Shown here: positions 1 to 6,373 of the stretch, piece by piece
Position numbering within the stretch: the first letter of the stretch is position 1
Layout: every line of letters begins with the position of its first letter
Assembly: GCA_020853455.1 (NCBI GenBank)
Contig: JADYYV010000133.1
Coordinates: forward strand, 1 to 12,512
Source: Alphaproteobacteria bacterium
GTDB taxonomy: Bacteria > Pseudomonadota > Alphaproteobacteria > Micavibrionales > UBA2020
Direction of reading: 5' to 3'
Length of the DNA: 12,512 bases
Notes under the pieces: generated by a model
What the model was told of the DNA's origin: nothing
What the model saw: only the letters and a program-made list of their open reading frames with translations
Databases searched by the model: none
Position numbers and translations under genes: made by a program

Positions 1-67
1 CGAAAGCGGGGATCTCGTTGTCTGCCCGCGCCCTGTCCACCCACGGGATCCCCGCTTTCGCGGGGAT
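1..67. repeat. REP-like palindromic repeat pair
   Basis: Positions 48-67 form a perfect 8-bp hairpin (ATCCCCGC, loop TTTC, GCGGGGAT). The 14 bases at 1-14 are the exact reverse complement of 47-60, so a second copy in the opposite orientation begins here and runs off the left edge of the window. Paired inverted palindromes of this kind, with a GCGGGGATGAC-type tail, are a common style of dispersed intergenic repeat in alphaproteobacteria. That assignment is from general knowledge and copy number cannot be seen here. The repeat lies upstream of glmU and may also mark the end of the preceding transcript. Confidence 0.6.
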
Positions 68-203
68 GACGAAAATGCCTGGTTTCTGCACGAAATTTGC
101 ACAATTCACAGCCCCCTGTTTTCGTGTAATCTGCTGCAACAAACTGTGACTTGAAGCGGTGATTCCAAACTGCTTTGTTGATGACGGGGGAACTTTGGAT
201 ATC

Positions 204-1565
204 ATGACGAACAATAAAAAACTCGCCTGCATTATTCTGGCCGCCGGAAAAGGCACGCGCATGAAATCGGCGCTGCCCAAGCCCCTGCATGAAATCGCAG
301 GGCGCAGCATGGTAGCCCATGCCATCGCTTCCTGCGAAGCCCTGAACCCCGAAAAAATCGTCGTCGTCATCGGGCCCGACATGCCGCAGATGGCGGAGGC
401 GGTGAAGCCGCACGCGACAGCGATACAGGCCGTGGCGAACGGCACCGGCGGCGCGGCGCTGGCCGCCCGCGAACACTTCAAGAATTTCGACGGCGATATC
501 CTCGTCGTGTTTTCCGATACGCCGCTGGTGACATCGGAGACCATGCAGCGCATGGTGGAGGCGCGCCGCCAGCTGCCCGCGATTGGCCTGACCTATTCCG
601 CCTTCCGCCCCGCCGACCCCGCCAAATACGGTCGCATGGTGATGGATGACGACGGCACGCTGAAAAAAATCATCGAATGGAAAGACGCAAATGATGCCGA
701 GCGCAAGATAACGCTGTGCAACGGCGGCATCGTCTGCGGCGACGGCGCGAAATTGTTCGACTGGCTGTCGCAGGTGGGCAACGACAACGCTCAGAAAGAA
801 TACTACCTGACCGACCTGCCGCAAATCGCGCGGAAGGACAACCGCACGACGCATGTGGTGGAAATTTCCGAGGAAGAAACCGCCGGCGTAAACAGCCGCG
901 AAGACCTTGCCGTTATCGAACGCCTGATGCAGCAGCGCCTGCGCAAAAAACACATGGCGAACGGCGCGACGCTGACCGACCCGGCATCGGTGTTCTTTTC
1001 GCACGACACAATCATCGGGCAGGACGTGACCATCGGCACGAATGTGGTTTTCGGCCCCGGTGTCACGATTGCGAATAACGTCGAAATCCTGCCCTTCTGC
1101 CATATCGAAGGCGCAATTGTGGCCGAAAGCGCGCAAGTGGGCCCCTTCGCCCGGCTGCGCCCCGGCACGGTGCTGGGCGCGGATGCCAAGGTCGGCAATT
1201 TCGTGGAAACCAAGAACGCGCAGATCGGCGCGGGCGCAAAGGCCAGCCACCTGTCCTATCTTGGCGATGCCGTCATCGGGGACCGCGCGAATATCGGCGC
1301 GGGCACGATCACCTGCAATTACGACGGATACCTGAAACACAAGACGGTTGTGGGCAAAGACGCTTTCATCGGCTCCAACACCGCCCTCGTCGCGCCCGTC
1401 ACCATCGGCGACGGCGCGATTGTGGGCGCGGGTTCGACCATCACGCAGGATGTGGCGGCCGATGCGCTCGCCCTCACCCGCGCGCCGCAAGTGGCAAAGG
1501 ATGGCTGGGCGCCCGTGTTCCGCGAAACGAAGAAAAAAGAAAAAGAGCAGACGGCTAAAAAATAA
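204..1565 (+). CDS. glmU: Bifunctional GlcNAc-1-P uridyltransferase / GlcN-1-P acetyltransferase GlmU
   Basis: This cytoplasmic enzyme makes UDP-N-acetylglucosamine in two steps: acetyl-CoA-dependent acetylation of glucosamine-1-phosphate, then UTP-dependent uridylylation. The product feeds peptidoglycan and LPS. The N-terminal pyrophosphorylase domain has the LAAGKGTRM signature (residues 12-20), the Q-x5-GTG stretch, an FSD block in place of the usual Y-G-D, the E of IIEWKDA, the N of LCNGG, and EYYLTD. The C-terminal half is a left-handed beta helix of hexapeptide repeats containing KASHLSYLGD, whose His matches the acetyltransferase catalytic base, and GAGTITCNYDG. The start at 204 gives 453 aa, close to the usual 456, and begins just before the first strand. 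An in-frame GTG at 159 would add 15 residues unlike the family. A GGGGGA at 186-191 is a somewhat distant ribosome site. Oddities: the GTGHA signature reads GTGGA, and Tyr-Gly before the metal-binding Asp reads Phe-Ser. Probably co-transcribed with glmS downstream. Confidence 0.97.
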   Translation: MTNNKKLACIILAAGKGTRMKSALPKPLHEIAGRSMVAHAIASCEALNPEKIVVVIGPDMPQMAEAVKPHATAIQAVANGTGGAALAAREHFKNFDGDILVVFSDTPLVTSETMQRMVEARRQLPAIGLTYSAFRPADPAKYGRMVMDDDGTLKKIIEWKDANDAERKITLCNGGIVCGDGAKLFDWLSQVGNDNAQKEYYLTDLPQIARKDNRTTHVVEISEEETAGVNSREDLAVIERLMQQRLRKKHMANGATLTDPASVFFSHDTIIGQDVTIGTNVVFGPGVTIANNVEILPFCHIEGAIVAESAQVGPFARLRPGTVLGADAKVGNFVETKNAQIGAGAKASHLSYLGDAVIGDRANIGAGTITCNYDGYLKHKTVVGKDAFIGSNTALVAPVTIGDGAIVGAGSTITQDVAADALALTRAPQVAKDGWAPVFRETKKKEKEQTAKK

Positions 1566-1567
1566 CG

Positions 1568-1659
1568 CCACCCCGCCGAAGGGCGGGGCCCGGCCCGGCG
1601 GTTTACCGCCGCTTTATAAATGCGCTTCGCGCGCCAGACCCCGCCCTTCGGCGGGGTGG
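1568..1659. repeat. 92-nt palindromic element between glmU and glmS
   Basis: Arms at 1568-1588 and 1639-1659 are perfect 21-bp inverted repeats around a 50-nt centre. Each arm is itself a short hairpin (CCCCGCC, 4-nt loop, GGCGGGG at 1571-1588 and 1639-1656). The centre holds two more: CGGCGG-TTTA-CCGCCG at 1596-1611 and GCGC-TTC-GCGC at 1622-1632. The RNA could fold as a long stem carrying two head hairpins, or as four separate hairpins. It starts 3 nt after the glmU stop and ends about 30 nt before the glmS start. It lacks a T-tract directly after a stem, so it is not a standard terminator. It looks like an inserted mobile palindromic repeat and could modulate the glmU:glmS expression ratio (inference). 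Confidence 0.8.
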
Positions 1660-1689
1660 GATAAACGAGGAAAAAAGGATATATAAAAC

Positions 1690-3516
1690 ATGTGCGGCAT
1701 CGTCGGCATCCTCAGCAAAGAAAAAGACGCAGCTCCCCTTCTGGTCGAAGGCTTGAAGCGCCTTGAATATCGCGGTTATGACAGCGCGGGCGTCGCGACG
1801 CTGGTGGACGGCAAGCTGGAACGCCGCCGCGCGGAGGGCAAACTTGTCAACCTCGCCGACAAGCTGGCAAACCAGCCGCTGCACGGCACGGTCGGCATCG
1901 GCCATACGCGCTGGGCGACGCATGGCGGCGCAACCGAACGCAACGCGCATCCGCATATCACCAACGATGTCGCGGTCGTGCATAACGGCATCATCGAAAA
2001 TTATCAGGAATTGAAGGAAGAGCTGGAAAAATCGCAGTTCCGCTTTGAATCCGACACCGATACCGAAGTCATCGCGCATCTGGTCACCTTTTACCTGCGT
2101 CAGGGCATGAAGCCGACCGTGGCGGTCGATCAGGCGCTGACCCGCCTGCGGGGCGCGTTCGCGATTGCCATGATTTTCTCCGGCGAAAAAGACCTCATCA
2201 TCGGCGCGCGTTTCGGCACACCGCTGGCGATCGGGTATGGCAAGGGCGAAATGTTCATGGCATCCGACAGCTATGCGCTTGCGCCCCTCACCGATAAAAT
2301 CTCCTTCCTCGAAGACGGCGACCGGGTCGAGATGTCGCGCGCGGGCATCACCATCCGTAATATCGAGGGCAAGAAGGTGGAGCGCGAAATCCGCGTGACG
2401 GCGCAGTCCGGCGCGCTGACCGGCAAGGGCGAATACCGCCACTTCATGGAAAAGGAAATCAACGAACAGCCCGCCGTGATCGGCGACACGCTGAACACCT
2501 ATATCAATCCGGCCACAGGCCATATCACGATGCCGGAAAACATCATCGACATCGCAAGCGCGCCGAAGATCACCATTTCCGCCTGCGGCACGGCCTATTA
2601 CGCCGGTTTCGTGGCGAAATACTGGCTGGAACAGATCGCGCGCATCCCGACCGAAGTGGATATCGCATCCGAATTCCGTTACCGCGAAGCGCCGATGCCG
2701 GCGGGCGGCGCGGCCCTGTTCATCTCGCAATCGGGCGAAACGCTGGATACGCTGGAGGCGCTGCGCTATTGCAAACGCCAGAGCCAGAAATGCGTCTCCA
2801 TCCTGAACACCATCGAAAGCACCATTGAGCGTGAATCGCACGCCGTGCTGCGCACCCTCGCCGGTCCCGAAGTCGGCGTCGCCTCGACCAAGGCCTTCAC
2901 GACACAGCTGACGACGTTGGCCTGCCTGACCGTCGCCCTTGCCCGCAAGCGCGGCGCGATTTCGGCGGAGCGCGAGAAGCAGCTGACCGATGCCTTGCGC
3001 GAAGTGCCATCCCGCGTGGCCGAACTGCTCGGCCATGACGAGAAAATCCGCGAAATGGCAAAGCATATCGCCGAAGCGCGCGATGTTTTTTACCTCGGCC
3101 GCGGCACGTCCTACCCCATCGCCCTCGAAGGCGCGCTGAAGCTAAAGGAAATTTCCTATATCCATGCCGAAGGTTACGCATCGGGCGAATTGAAGCACGG
3201 CCCCATCGCGCTGATCGACAACGGCGTGCCGGTGATCGCGATTGCCCCCTATGACGCATTGTTCGAAAAAACCGCCAGCAACGCGCAGGAAGTGATCGCG
3301 CGCGGCGGCAAGGTGCTGCTGATTTCCGACAAGCAGGGCATCGCCAAGCTGAAGGACAAATCGGCATGGACGATCGAAATTCCCGAATGCGACCCGTTCG
3401 TGGCGCCGATCCTCTACACCATCCCCGTCCAGCTGCTCGCCTATCATGTGGCGGTCATCAAGGGCACGGATGTGGATCAGCCCCGCAACCTCGCAAAATC
3501 GGTCACGGTCGAATAA
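1690..3516 (+). CDS. glmS: Glutamine--fructose-6-phosphate aminotransferase (isomerizing) GlmS
   Basis: Converts fructose-6-phosphate and glutamine to glucosamine-6-phosphate and glutamate, the committed step into the hexosamine pathway, in the cytoplasm. The 608 aa match the usual length of about 609. The class II glutamine amidotransferase domain begins MCGIVGI, so Cys2 becomes the N-terminal nucleophile after Met removal. It includes HTRWATHG (72-79) and HNGIIEN (98-104). Two SIS sugar-isomerase domains follow, with CGTAYYAG, SQSGETLDTLEAL and STKAFTTQL in the first and LGRGTSYPIALEGALKLKEI plus ELKHGP in the second. The C-terminal tail DVDQPRNLAKSVTVE is intact; in the E. coli enzyme this tail closes over the active site. 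Ribosome-site-like AAGGA lies about 10 nt before ATG. It follows glmU on the same strand across the 92-nt palindromic element. No glmS ribozyme is present. Confidence 0.98.
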   Translation: MCGIVGILSKEKDAAPLLVEGLKRLEYRGYDSAGVATLVDGKLERRRAEGKLVNLADKLANQPLHGTVGIGHTRWATHGGATERNAHPHITNDVAVVHNGIIENYQELKEELEKSQFRFESDTDTEVIAHLVTFYLRQGMKPTVAVDQALTRLRGAFAIAMIFSGEKDLIIGARFGTPLAIGYGKGEMFMASDSYALAPLTDKISFLEDGDRVEMSRAGITIRNIEGKKVEREIRVTAQSGALTGKGEYRHFMEKEINEQPAVIGDTLNTYINPATGHITMPENIIDIASAPKITISACGTAYYAGFVAKYWLEQIARIPTEVDIASEFRYREAPMPAGGAALFISQSGETLDTLEALRYCKRQSQKCVSILNTIESTIERESHAVLRTLAGPEVGVASTKAFTTQLTTLACLTVALARKRGAISAEREKQLTDALREVPSRVAELLGHDEKIREMAKHIAEARDVFYLGRGTSYPIALEGALKLKEISYIHAEGYASGELKHGPIALIDNGVPVIAIAPYDALFEKTASNAQEVIARGGKVLLISDKQGIAKLKDKSAWTIEIPECDPFVAPILYTIPVQLLAYHVAVIKGTDVDQPRNLAKSVTVE

Positions 3517-3556
3517 ACCGGCCCTTATCGGTAGTGATGACAGCCGCGGCGCGCTT

Positions 3557-3572
3557 TGCTATCCTGATAGCA
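3557..3572. promoter_or_regulatory. Palindrome overlapping the start codon of the membrane protein gene
   Basis: TGCTATC and GATAGCA flank a 2-nt centre as a perfect 7-bp inverted repeat. The last A of the right arm is the A of the ATG at 3572. It sits in the 55-nt gap after glmS, where no clear Shine-Dalgarno sequence is visible. It may be a small operator or a start-masking hairpin, or it may be chance. Confidence 0.3.
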
Positions 3573-4552
3573 TGAGCGCGCCCCTGTCCTTTCGCCACAA
3601 ATTCATGATCGTCAGCACCGGCGTGGTTGCAGGCGCGCTGGCTGGCGTGTTTTTCATGGGCCCGCTGGCGATTTACAAGGCATGGTTCGGCGTGGGCGCG
3701 GTCATGCTGCTGCTCAGCCTGGCATCGATGATCGGGCGCGGATATTTCAGCACGGCGGTCATCATGGCGGGCATCGCCGTGCTGGCCGACCCCAATCAGG
3801 TTTTCACGGTCGAGGCCGAAATCGCAGGGCCGCTGATTTTAAAGGCCTACAATATCATGTCAGCCCTGCGGGTCACGGCGACGGCCGCCGCCTTGCTGCT
3901 GACGCTGGCGGGCATTTACCACCGTTTCGGGCGCAAGCCTGCGGCGGTTTTGTCTGCCGTTCTGCTGGCCGTTGCCGTGATTGGCGCGGCCGGCTGGTAT
4001 GTCGTGGACAGCATCGCCGCCAAAAACGCCAAGGCATACGAAGCCGCGCTGATCGGCTGCGCGGCGGAAATGCAACCGGCGGCCAAGGCCGCGAAAGCCG
4101 GCATTTACAAATATATCAGCACGCGCCGCGAGGCGTGGCATGCCTGCGCCGTTGAAAAAACCTGCATGGATGCGATGTGCCGTTTGTCGTTCAAGGGATC
4201 GACGCGGTTTCTGGACATCCTGCGCCGCGCGGGCGACCGCGTGATCGTCGATGAAACGGCGGTGAAATACGACGGGCAGGTGAAAAATTGCGGCCTGAAG
4301 CTGTCGCAGCTGGCGGCGGCGGAAACGGTCGAGCAGTACATCAACGCGCATCCCGGCAACCCCCAATATGCCGAACGCATCGACTGGGACCTGCTGGATT
4401 GCATGGCGTCGGGCGTCTGCGGACAGTACGAGGAACAAACGGGCGTGCGCGAACAGACCTGCCGCGACGCATATATAAATATGCATGAAACCGGCGTGCT
4501 GTCGCCGTCGTTAGACGTCATGAGGAATTTTAACGGAGAGACAAAGAAATGA
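3572..4552 (+). CDS. Five-helix membrane protein with cysteine-rich periplasmic C-terminal domain, unknown function
   Basis: I do not recognise this 326-aa protein. Hydrophobic segments at about 11-34, 38-55, 58-72, 97-116 and 124-146 predict five transmembrane helices. Positive charges (RHK at 8-10, R56, HRFGRK at 117-122) put the N-terminus and the 4-5 loop in the cytoplasm, so the C-terminal 180 residues should face the periplasm. That tail carries all eight cysteines (163, 192, 198, 203, 240, 277, 283, 297), an even number consistent with up to four disulfides. The spacings C-x5-C-x4-C and C-x5-C suggest a compact helical disulfide domain. ATG 3572 is chosen because the extra 42 residues of an upstream in-frame start would overlap glmS and are unlike a protein N-terminus. 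The stop overlaps the next ATG (ATGA), so the two genes are translationally coupled and the products probably act together in the envelope. Confidence 0.75.
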   Translation: MSAPLSFRHKFMIVSTGVVAGALAGVFFMGPLAIYKAWFGVGAVMLLLSLASMIGRGYFSTAVIMAGIAVLADPNQVFTVEAEIAGPLILKAYNIMSALRVTATAAALLLTLAGIYHRFGRKPAAVLSAVLLAVAVIGAAGWYVVDSIAAKNAKAYEAALIGCAAEMQPAAKAAKAGIYKYISTRREAWHACAVEKTCMDAMCRLSFKGSTRFLDILRRAGDRVIVDETAVKYDGQVKNCGLKLSQLAAAETVEQYINAHPGNPQYAERIDWDLLDCMASGVCGQYEEQTGVREQTCRDAYINMHETGVLSPSLDVMRNFNGETKK

Positions 4553-4947
4553 AGTTTGCAGCCCTGCTTTTCGCCTGCGCCCTGCTTGTGCTGCTGCCGC
4601 CCCGCGCGCAGGCGGCGCCGGACGCCCGGGAAAACCTGGCCATCACGCACCTGATGCAATATGTGCGGGAATCCGGCCTGCAATTCATCCGCAACAGCAA
4701 GTCGTACAGCGCCGGTGATGCCGCCGACCATATGCAGAAAAAGCTGGATTACGCGCGCGACCGCCTGACCACGGCGGACGAATTCATCGACTATGTGGCA
4801 TCCCGCAGCTCGATTACCAACCTGCCCTATTACGTCGTGACGGCGGACGGCAAAAAACAGGAACTGGGCCCGTGGCTGTATGCCGAGCTGGATAAATTCC
4901 GCGCCGCGCAGACCACAAAGCCGCCGCGCGCCAAAAACGCGAAATAA
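4549..4947 (+). CDS. Secreted DUF5329-type protein
   Basis: A 132-aa protein with a clear Sec signal peptide: MKF, a hydrophobic core to about residue 17, and a cleavage site near AQA (20-22). The mature part of about 110 aa resembles the DUF5329 family by pattern: FIRNSKSYSAGDAADHMQKK (46-65), LDYARDRL, EFIDYVASRSS (78-88), LPYYVV, and a W-L-x-x-L ending. That family has no established function and is typically a small periplasmic protein. The assignment is from memory of the family pattern, not a search. A GGAGAG ribosome site lies 8 nt upstream, inside the end of the preceding gene, with which it shares an ATGA overlap. The basic, proline-containing tail (KPPRAKNAK) is probably flexible. 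The only Cys is in the signal peptide and there is no lipobox, so the product should be soluble in the periplasm beside its cysteine-rich membrane partner. Confidence 0.75.
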   Translation: MKFAALLFACALLVLLPPRAQAAPDARENLAITHLMQYVRESGLQFIRNSKSYSAGDAADHMQKKLDYARDRLTTADEFIDYVASRSSITNLPYYVVTADGKKQELGPWLYAELDKFRAAQTTKPPRAKNAK

Positions 4948-4949
4948 AC

Positions 4950-5153
4950 CTAGACCCACGCATCCACAATCCGCCCGCCCTGTGCGGACACGGGAACGGA
5001 TGACGGCAATTCGCCGTCATCGTCGCGCGCGAAGCCGGATTTTTCTTCTGCCATATCGGTGACCTCTTCCGCAGGCGCAATATCGGCGCGGCGGTATTTG
5101 TATTTTGCACCCGGCGTATAGGGCAGCGGGGGTGCCGGTGAAATTCTGATCAT
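4950..5153 (-). CDS. Small acidic hypothetical protein (67 aa)
   Basis: I do not recognise this product. The start at 5153 is chosen because a very strong Shine-Dalgarno sequence (GGAGGAG) lies 6 nt before that ATG. A longer reading from 5186 would bury the site. The 67-aa protein opens MIRISPAPPLPYTPGAKYKY, followed by an acidic, polar and probably disordered remainder (EEVTDMAEEKS, RDDDGEL). There are no cysteines, no membrane segment and no signal peptide. It converges on the DUF5329-type gene, with only 2 nt between the two stop codons. The ribosome site is the main evidence that it is real. Confidence 0.6.
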   Translation of the reverse strand: MIRISPAPPLPYTPGAKYKYRRADIAPAEEVTDMAEEKSGFARDDDGELPSSVPVSAQGGRIVDAWV

Positions 5154-5338
5154 AGAGTCTCCTCCGCCGGTCTCCTCAATCGCCAACGTCGCGGCGGCGC
5201 TGTCGTTCCGCGGATTTTCTATTATTTTTATACAATTATTACAGATACTTAGTGCTGTTTCAGCGCGTTTTTGGATTGACTTTTCTCTTTAAAATATGTA
5301 AATGTTGAGCCCAATAAACAATAAAAAAGGGGATGTAA
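5154..5338. promoter_or_regulatory. AT-rich divergent intergenic promoter region
   Basis: This 185-nt gap separates a minus-strand gene from a plus-strand one. Unlike the GC-rich surroundings, 5217-5330 is strongly AT-rich. For the plus strand, TTGACT at 5276-5281 resembles a -35 box, but no well-spaced -10 box is clear (a weak TAAATG lies at 17 nt). For the minus strand, the AT-rich stretch 5218-5240 could supply a -10. I see divergent promoters here in general terms but cannot fix the boxes. Confidence 0.4.
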
Positions 5339-5500
5339 ATGTCGTTCAAAAAATTCCGCGGTATTGCGCTGATGACCGCCTTCGTGGCGGCGGCCGGCTA
5401 TGGCGCGTATCAGCAAGTCGCGCATCCCGAACTGTTCCCGCAGGCACAGACACCCGAAACGGCGCAGGCGATCGCCAAATCGCTGGGCATCACGAAATAA
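5339..5500 (+). CDS. 53-aa membrane-anchored microprotein, unknown function
   Basis: A short gene with a strong ribosome site (AAGGGGA ending about 5 nt before the ATG) downstream of an AT-rich promoter region. The product starts MSFKKFRG, a positively charged N-terminus, then has one hydrophobic segment (about 8-24, GIALMTAFVAAAGYGAY). A polar tail of about 28 residues follows (HPELFPQAQTPETAQAIAKS). This fits either a single-pass inner-membrane peptide with its tail in the periplasm or a secreted peptide. No consensus signal-peptidase site is obvious, so an anchored form is favoured. It has GC-rich host-like codons, no cysteines and no recognised family. The outer-membrane gene begins 107 nt later. 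Confidence 0.6.
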   Translation: MSFKKFRGIALMTAFVAAAGYGAYQQVAHPELFPQAQTPETAQAIAKSLGITK

Positions 5501-5577
5501 CTGTCACCCGAAAGACACGTATCGCCCCCTAAACTGCGCTTGTGCCGGTTATGCCGGAACGTATCCTTTCATGTTGC

Positions 5578-5604
5578 GTTGACCATGCGGTTCGTAACGT
5601 CAAC
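5578..5604. promoter_or_regulatory. Inverted repeat upstream of the outer-membrane protein gene
   Basis: GTTGAC at 5578-5583 and GTCAAC at 5599-5604 are perfect 6-bp inverted repeats spaced by 15 nt, ending 3 nt before the ATG at 5608. Placement in the leader suggests a possible regulator site or a hairpin affecting initiation. The arms are short, so chance is possible. Confidence 0.25.
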
Positions 5605-5607
5605 CTC

Positions 5608-6234
5608 ATGAAAGTGAAAACAATGAAAAAACTCTCCCTTCTGGCGGGCACAGCCGCCATCGCGATGTTCCTTTACGCAGCGCCCGCTTCGGCGCAGAGC
5701 GAAACCGCGCATACCGATAACGGCAGCGGCATCTATCTGGGCGGCTACGGCGGCTATGGCTGGACCGATGCCGAAACCGCCGGCGCAGACGGCAACCTGA
5801 ACGGCGGCGATTACGGCGTGTTCGCCGGGATCGAGCTGACCAACTGGCTGAACCAGTATCAGGACTGGGGCATGACCGCCGCGATCGAAGCCCATTACGG
5901 CTGGTCGGGCGCGGATGACGATACCGGCGCGCTGTCGTTCGACAAACAGGATGAATGGGGCGTCAGCTTCCGCCCCGGATTCGTCGCGCTCGACGACGCG
6001 ATGCCGCTTGGCCTGAAACCCTATGGCATCATCGGTTACCGCCATCTGGATATCGACACCACCACGCTCGGCGACCAGGATTTCAACGGGCTTGAACTGG
6101 GCCTTGGCACCGAAGTCATGGCTTACGGCGATCTGGGCCTGCGCCTTGATTATACCCACGTGTTCTACGGCGCCGACGGCGGCATCGACCCCGACGAAGA
6201 CAACCTGCGCCTTGGCGTCGGCTACCACTTCTAG
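5608..6234 (+). CDS. Outer-membrane beta-barrel protein (OmpA/Omp25-like porin family)
   Basis: Predicted small outer-membrane barrel. The 208-aa precursor has a Sec signal peptide (two Lys clusters, LLAGTAAIAMFLYAAPASA, cleavage before QSE near residue 29). The mature part of about 179 aa alternates aromatic or hydrophobic strands with acidic Gly/Asp turns: GIYLGGYGGYGW, GDYGVFAGIEL, AAIEAHYGW, WGVSFRPGFV, LKPYGIIGYRHL, GLELGLGTEVM, GLRLDYTHVFY, NLRLGVGYHF. That is about eight strands, the usual size for this barrel class. The last residue is Phe with aromatic or hydrophobic residues at alternate positions, matching the BAM insertion signal. ATG 5623 (MKKLSLL, 203 aa) is an equally plausible start and 5542 (GTG) is less likely. 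No strong Shine-Dalgarno sequence is visible. The product may be structural or a porin; no substrate can be assigned. A strong terminator follows. Confidence 0.85.
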   Translation: MKVKTMKKLSLLAGTAAIAMFLYAAPASAQSETAHTDNGSGIYLGGYGGYGWTDAETAGADGNLNGGDYGVFAGIELTNWLNQYQDWGMTAAIEAHYGWSGADDDTGALSFDKQDEWGVSFRPGFVALDDAMPLGLKPYGIIGYRHLDIDTTTLGDQDFNGLELGLGTEVMAYGDLGLRLDYTHVFYGADGGIDPDEDNLRLGVGYHF

Positions 6235-6252
6235 GCGATACGCAGTCAGGAT

Positions 6253-6285
6253 AAAAATGGCGGTCATGCGTGACCGCCATTTTTT
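6253..6285 (+). terminator. Rho-independent terminator after the outer-membrane protein gene
   Basis: A perfect 14-bp stem (6253-6266 with 6271-6284), a TGCG loop, a GGCGGTCA/TGACCGCC core and a run of T at 6280-6285. It begins 18 nt after the stop codon. The flanking A-run and T-run make it potentially bidirectional. Confidence 0.93.
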
Positions 6286-6300
6286 ATTCAAGCATTTCAA

Positions 6301-6310
6301 GTATTAATAC
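6301..6310. promoter_or_regulatory. GTATTAATAC palindrome in AT-rich upstream region
   Basis: A perfect 10-bp palindrome in the AT-rich stretch 6286-6345 before the gene at 6374. TAAGAT at 6330-6335 is a possible -10 box, but no matching -35 is visible. This may be part of the promoter or an operator for the downstream genes. Confidence 0.2.
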
Positions 6311-6373
6311 GTTTTTAATTTATTTGTCGTAAGATGTCCGTACATTCTTTTCACAGCAGGGATTTTTCAGGCA

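Noticed and set aside
159..203. GTG start for glmU giving a 15-residue extension
   Set aside because: The extension has no family counterpart, and the ATG at 204 gives the standard N-terminus and length.
1566..1689. Possible glmS ribozyme/riboswitch upstream of glmS
   Set aside because: The glmS ribozyme is known from Firmicutes. The sequence here is an inverted-repeat element without ribozyme-like conserved core or pseudoknot arrangement that I can recognise.
1603..3066. A 487-codon open frame on the minus strand opposite glmS
   Set aside because: It is a mirror of a certain gene in GC-rich DNA, where stops are scarce in the antisense frame. Its translation is low-complexity Arg/Ala/Gly/Asp with no motif, and glmS is unambiguous.
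4999..5021. GATGACGGC-AATTC-GCCGTCATC hairpin as a terminator for the DUF5329 gene
   Set aside because: A 9-bp stem but no T-tract on either strand, and it lies inside the 67-aa minus-strand gene.
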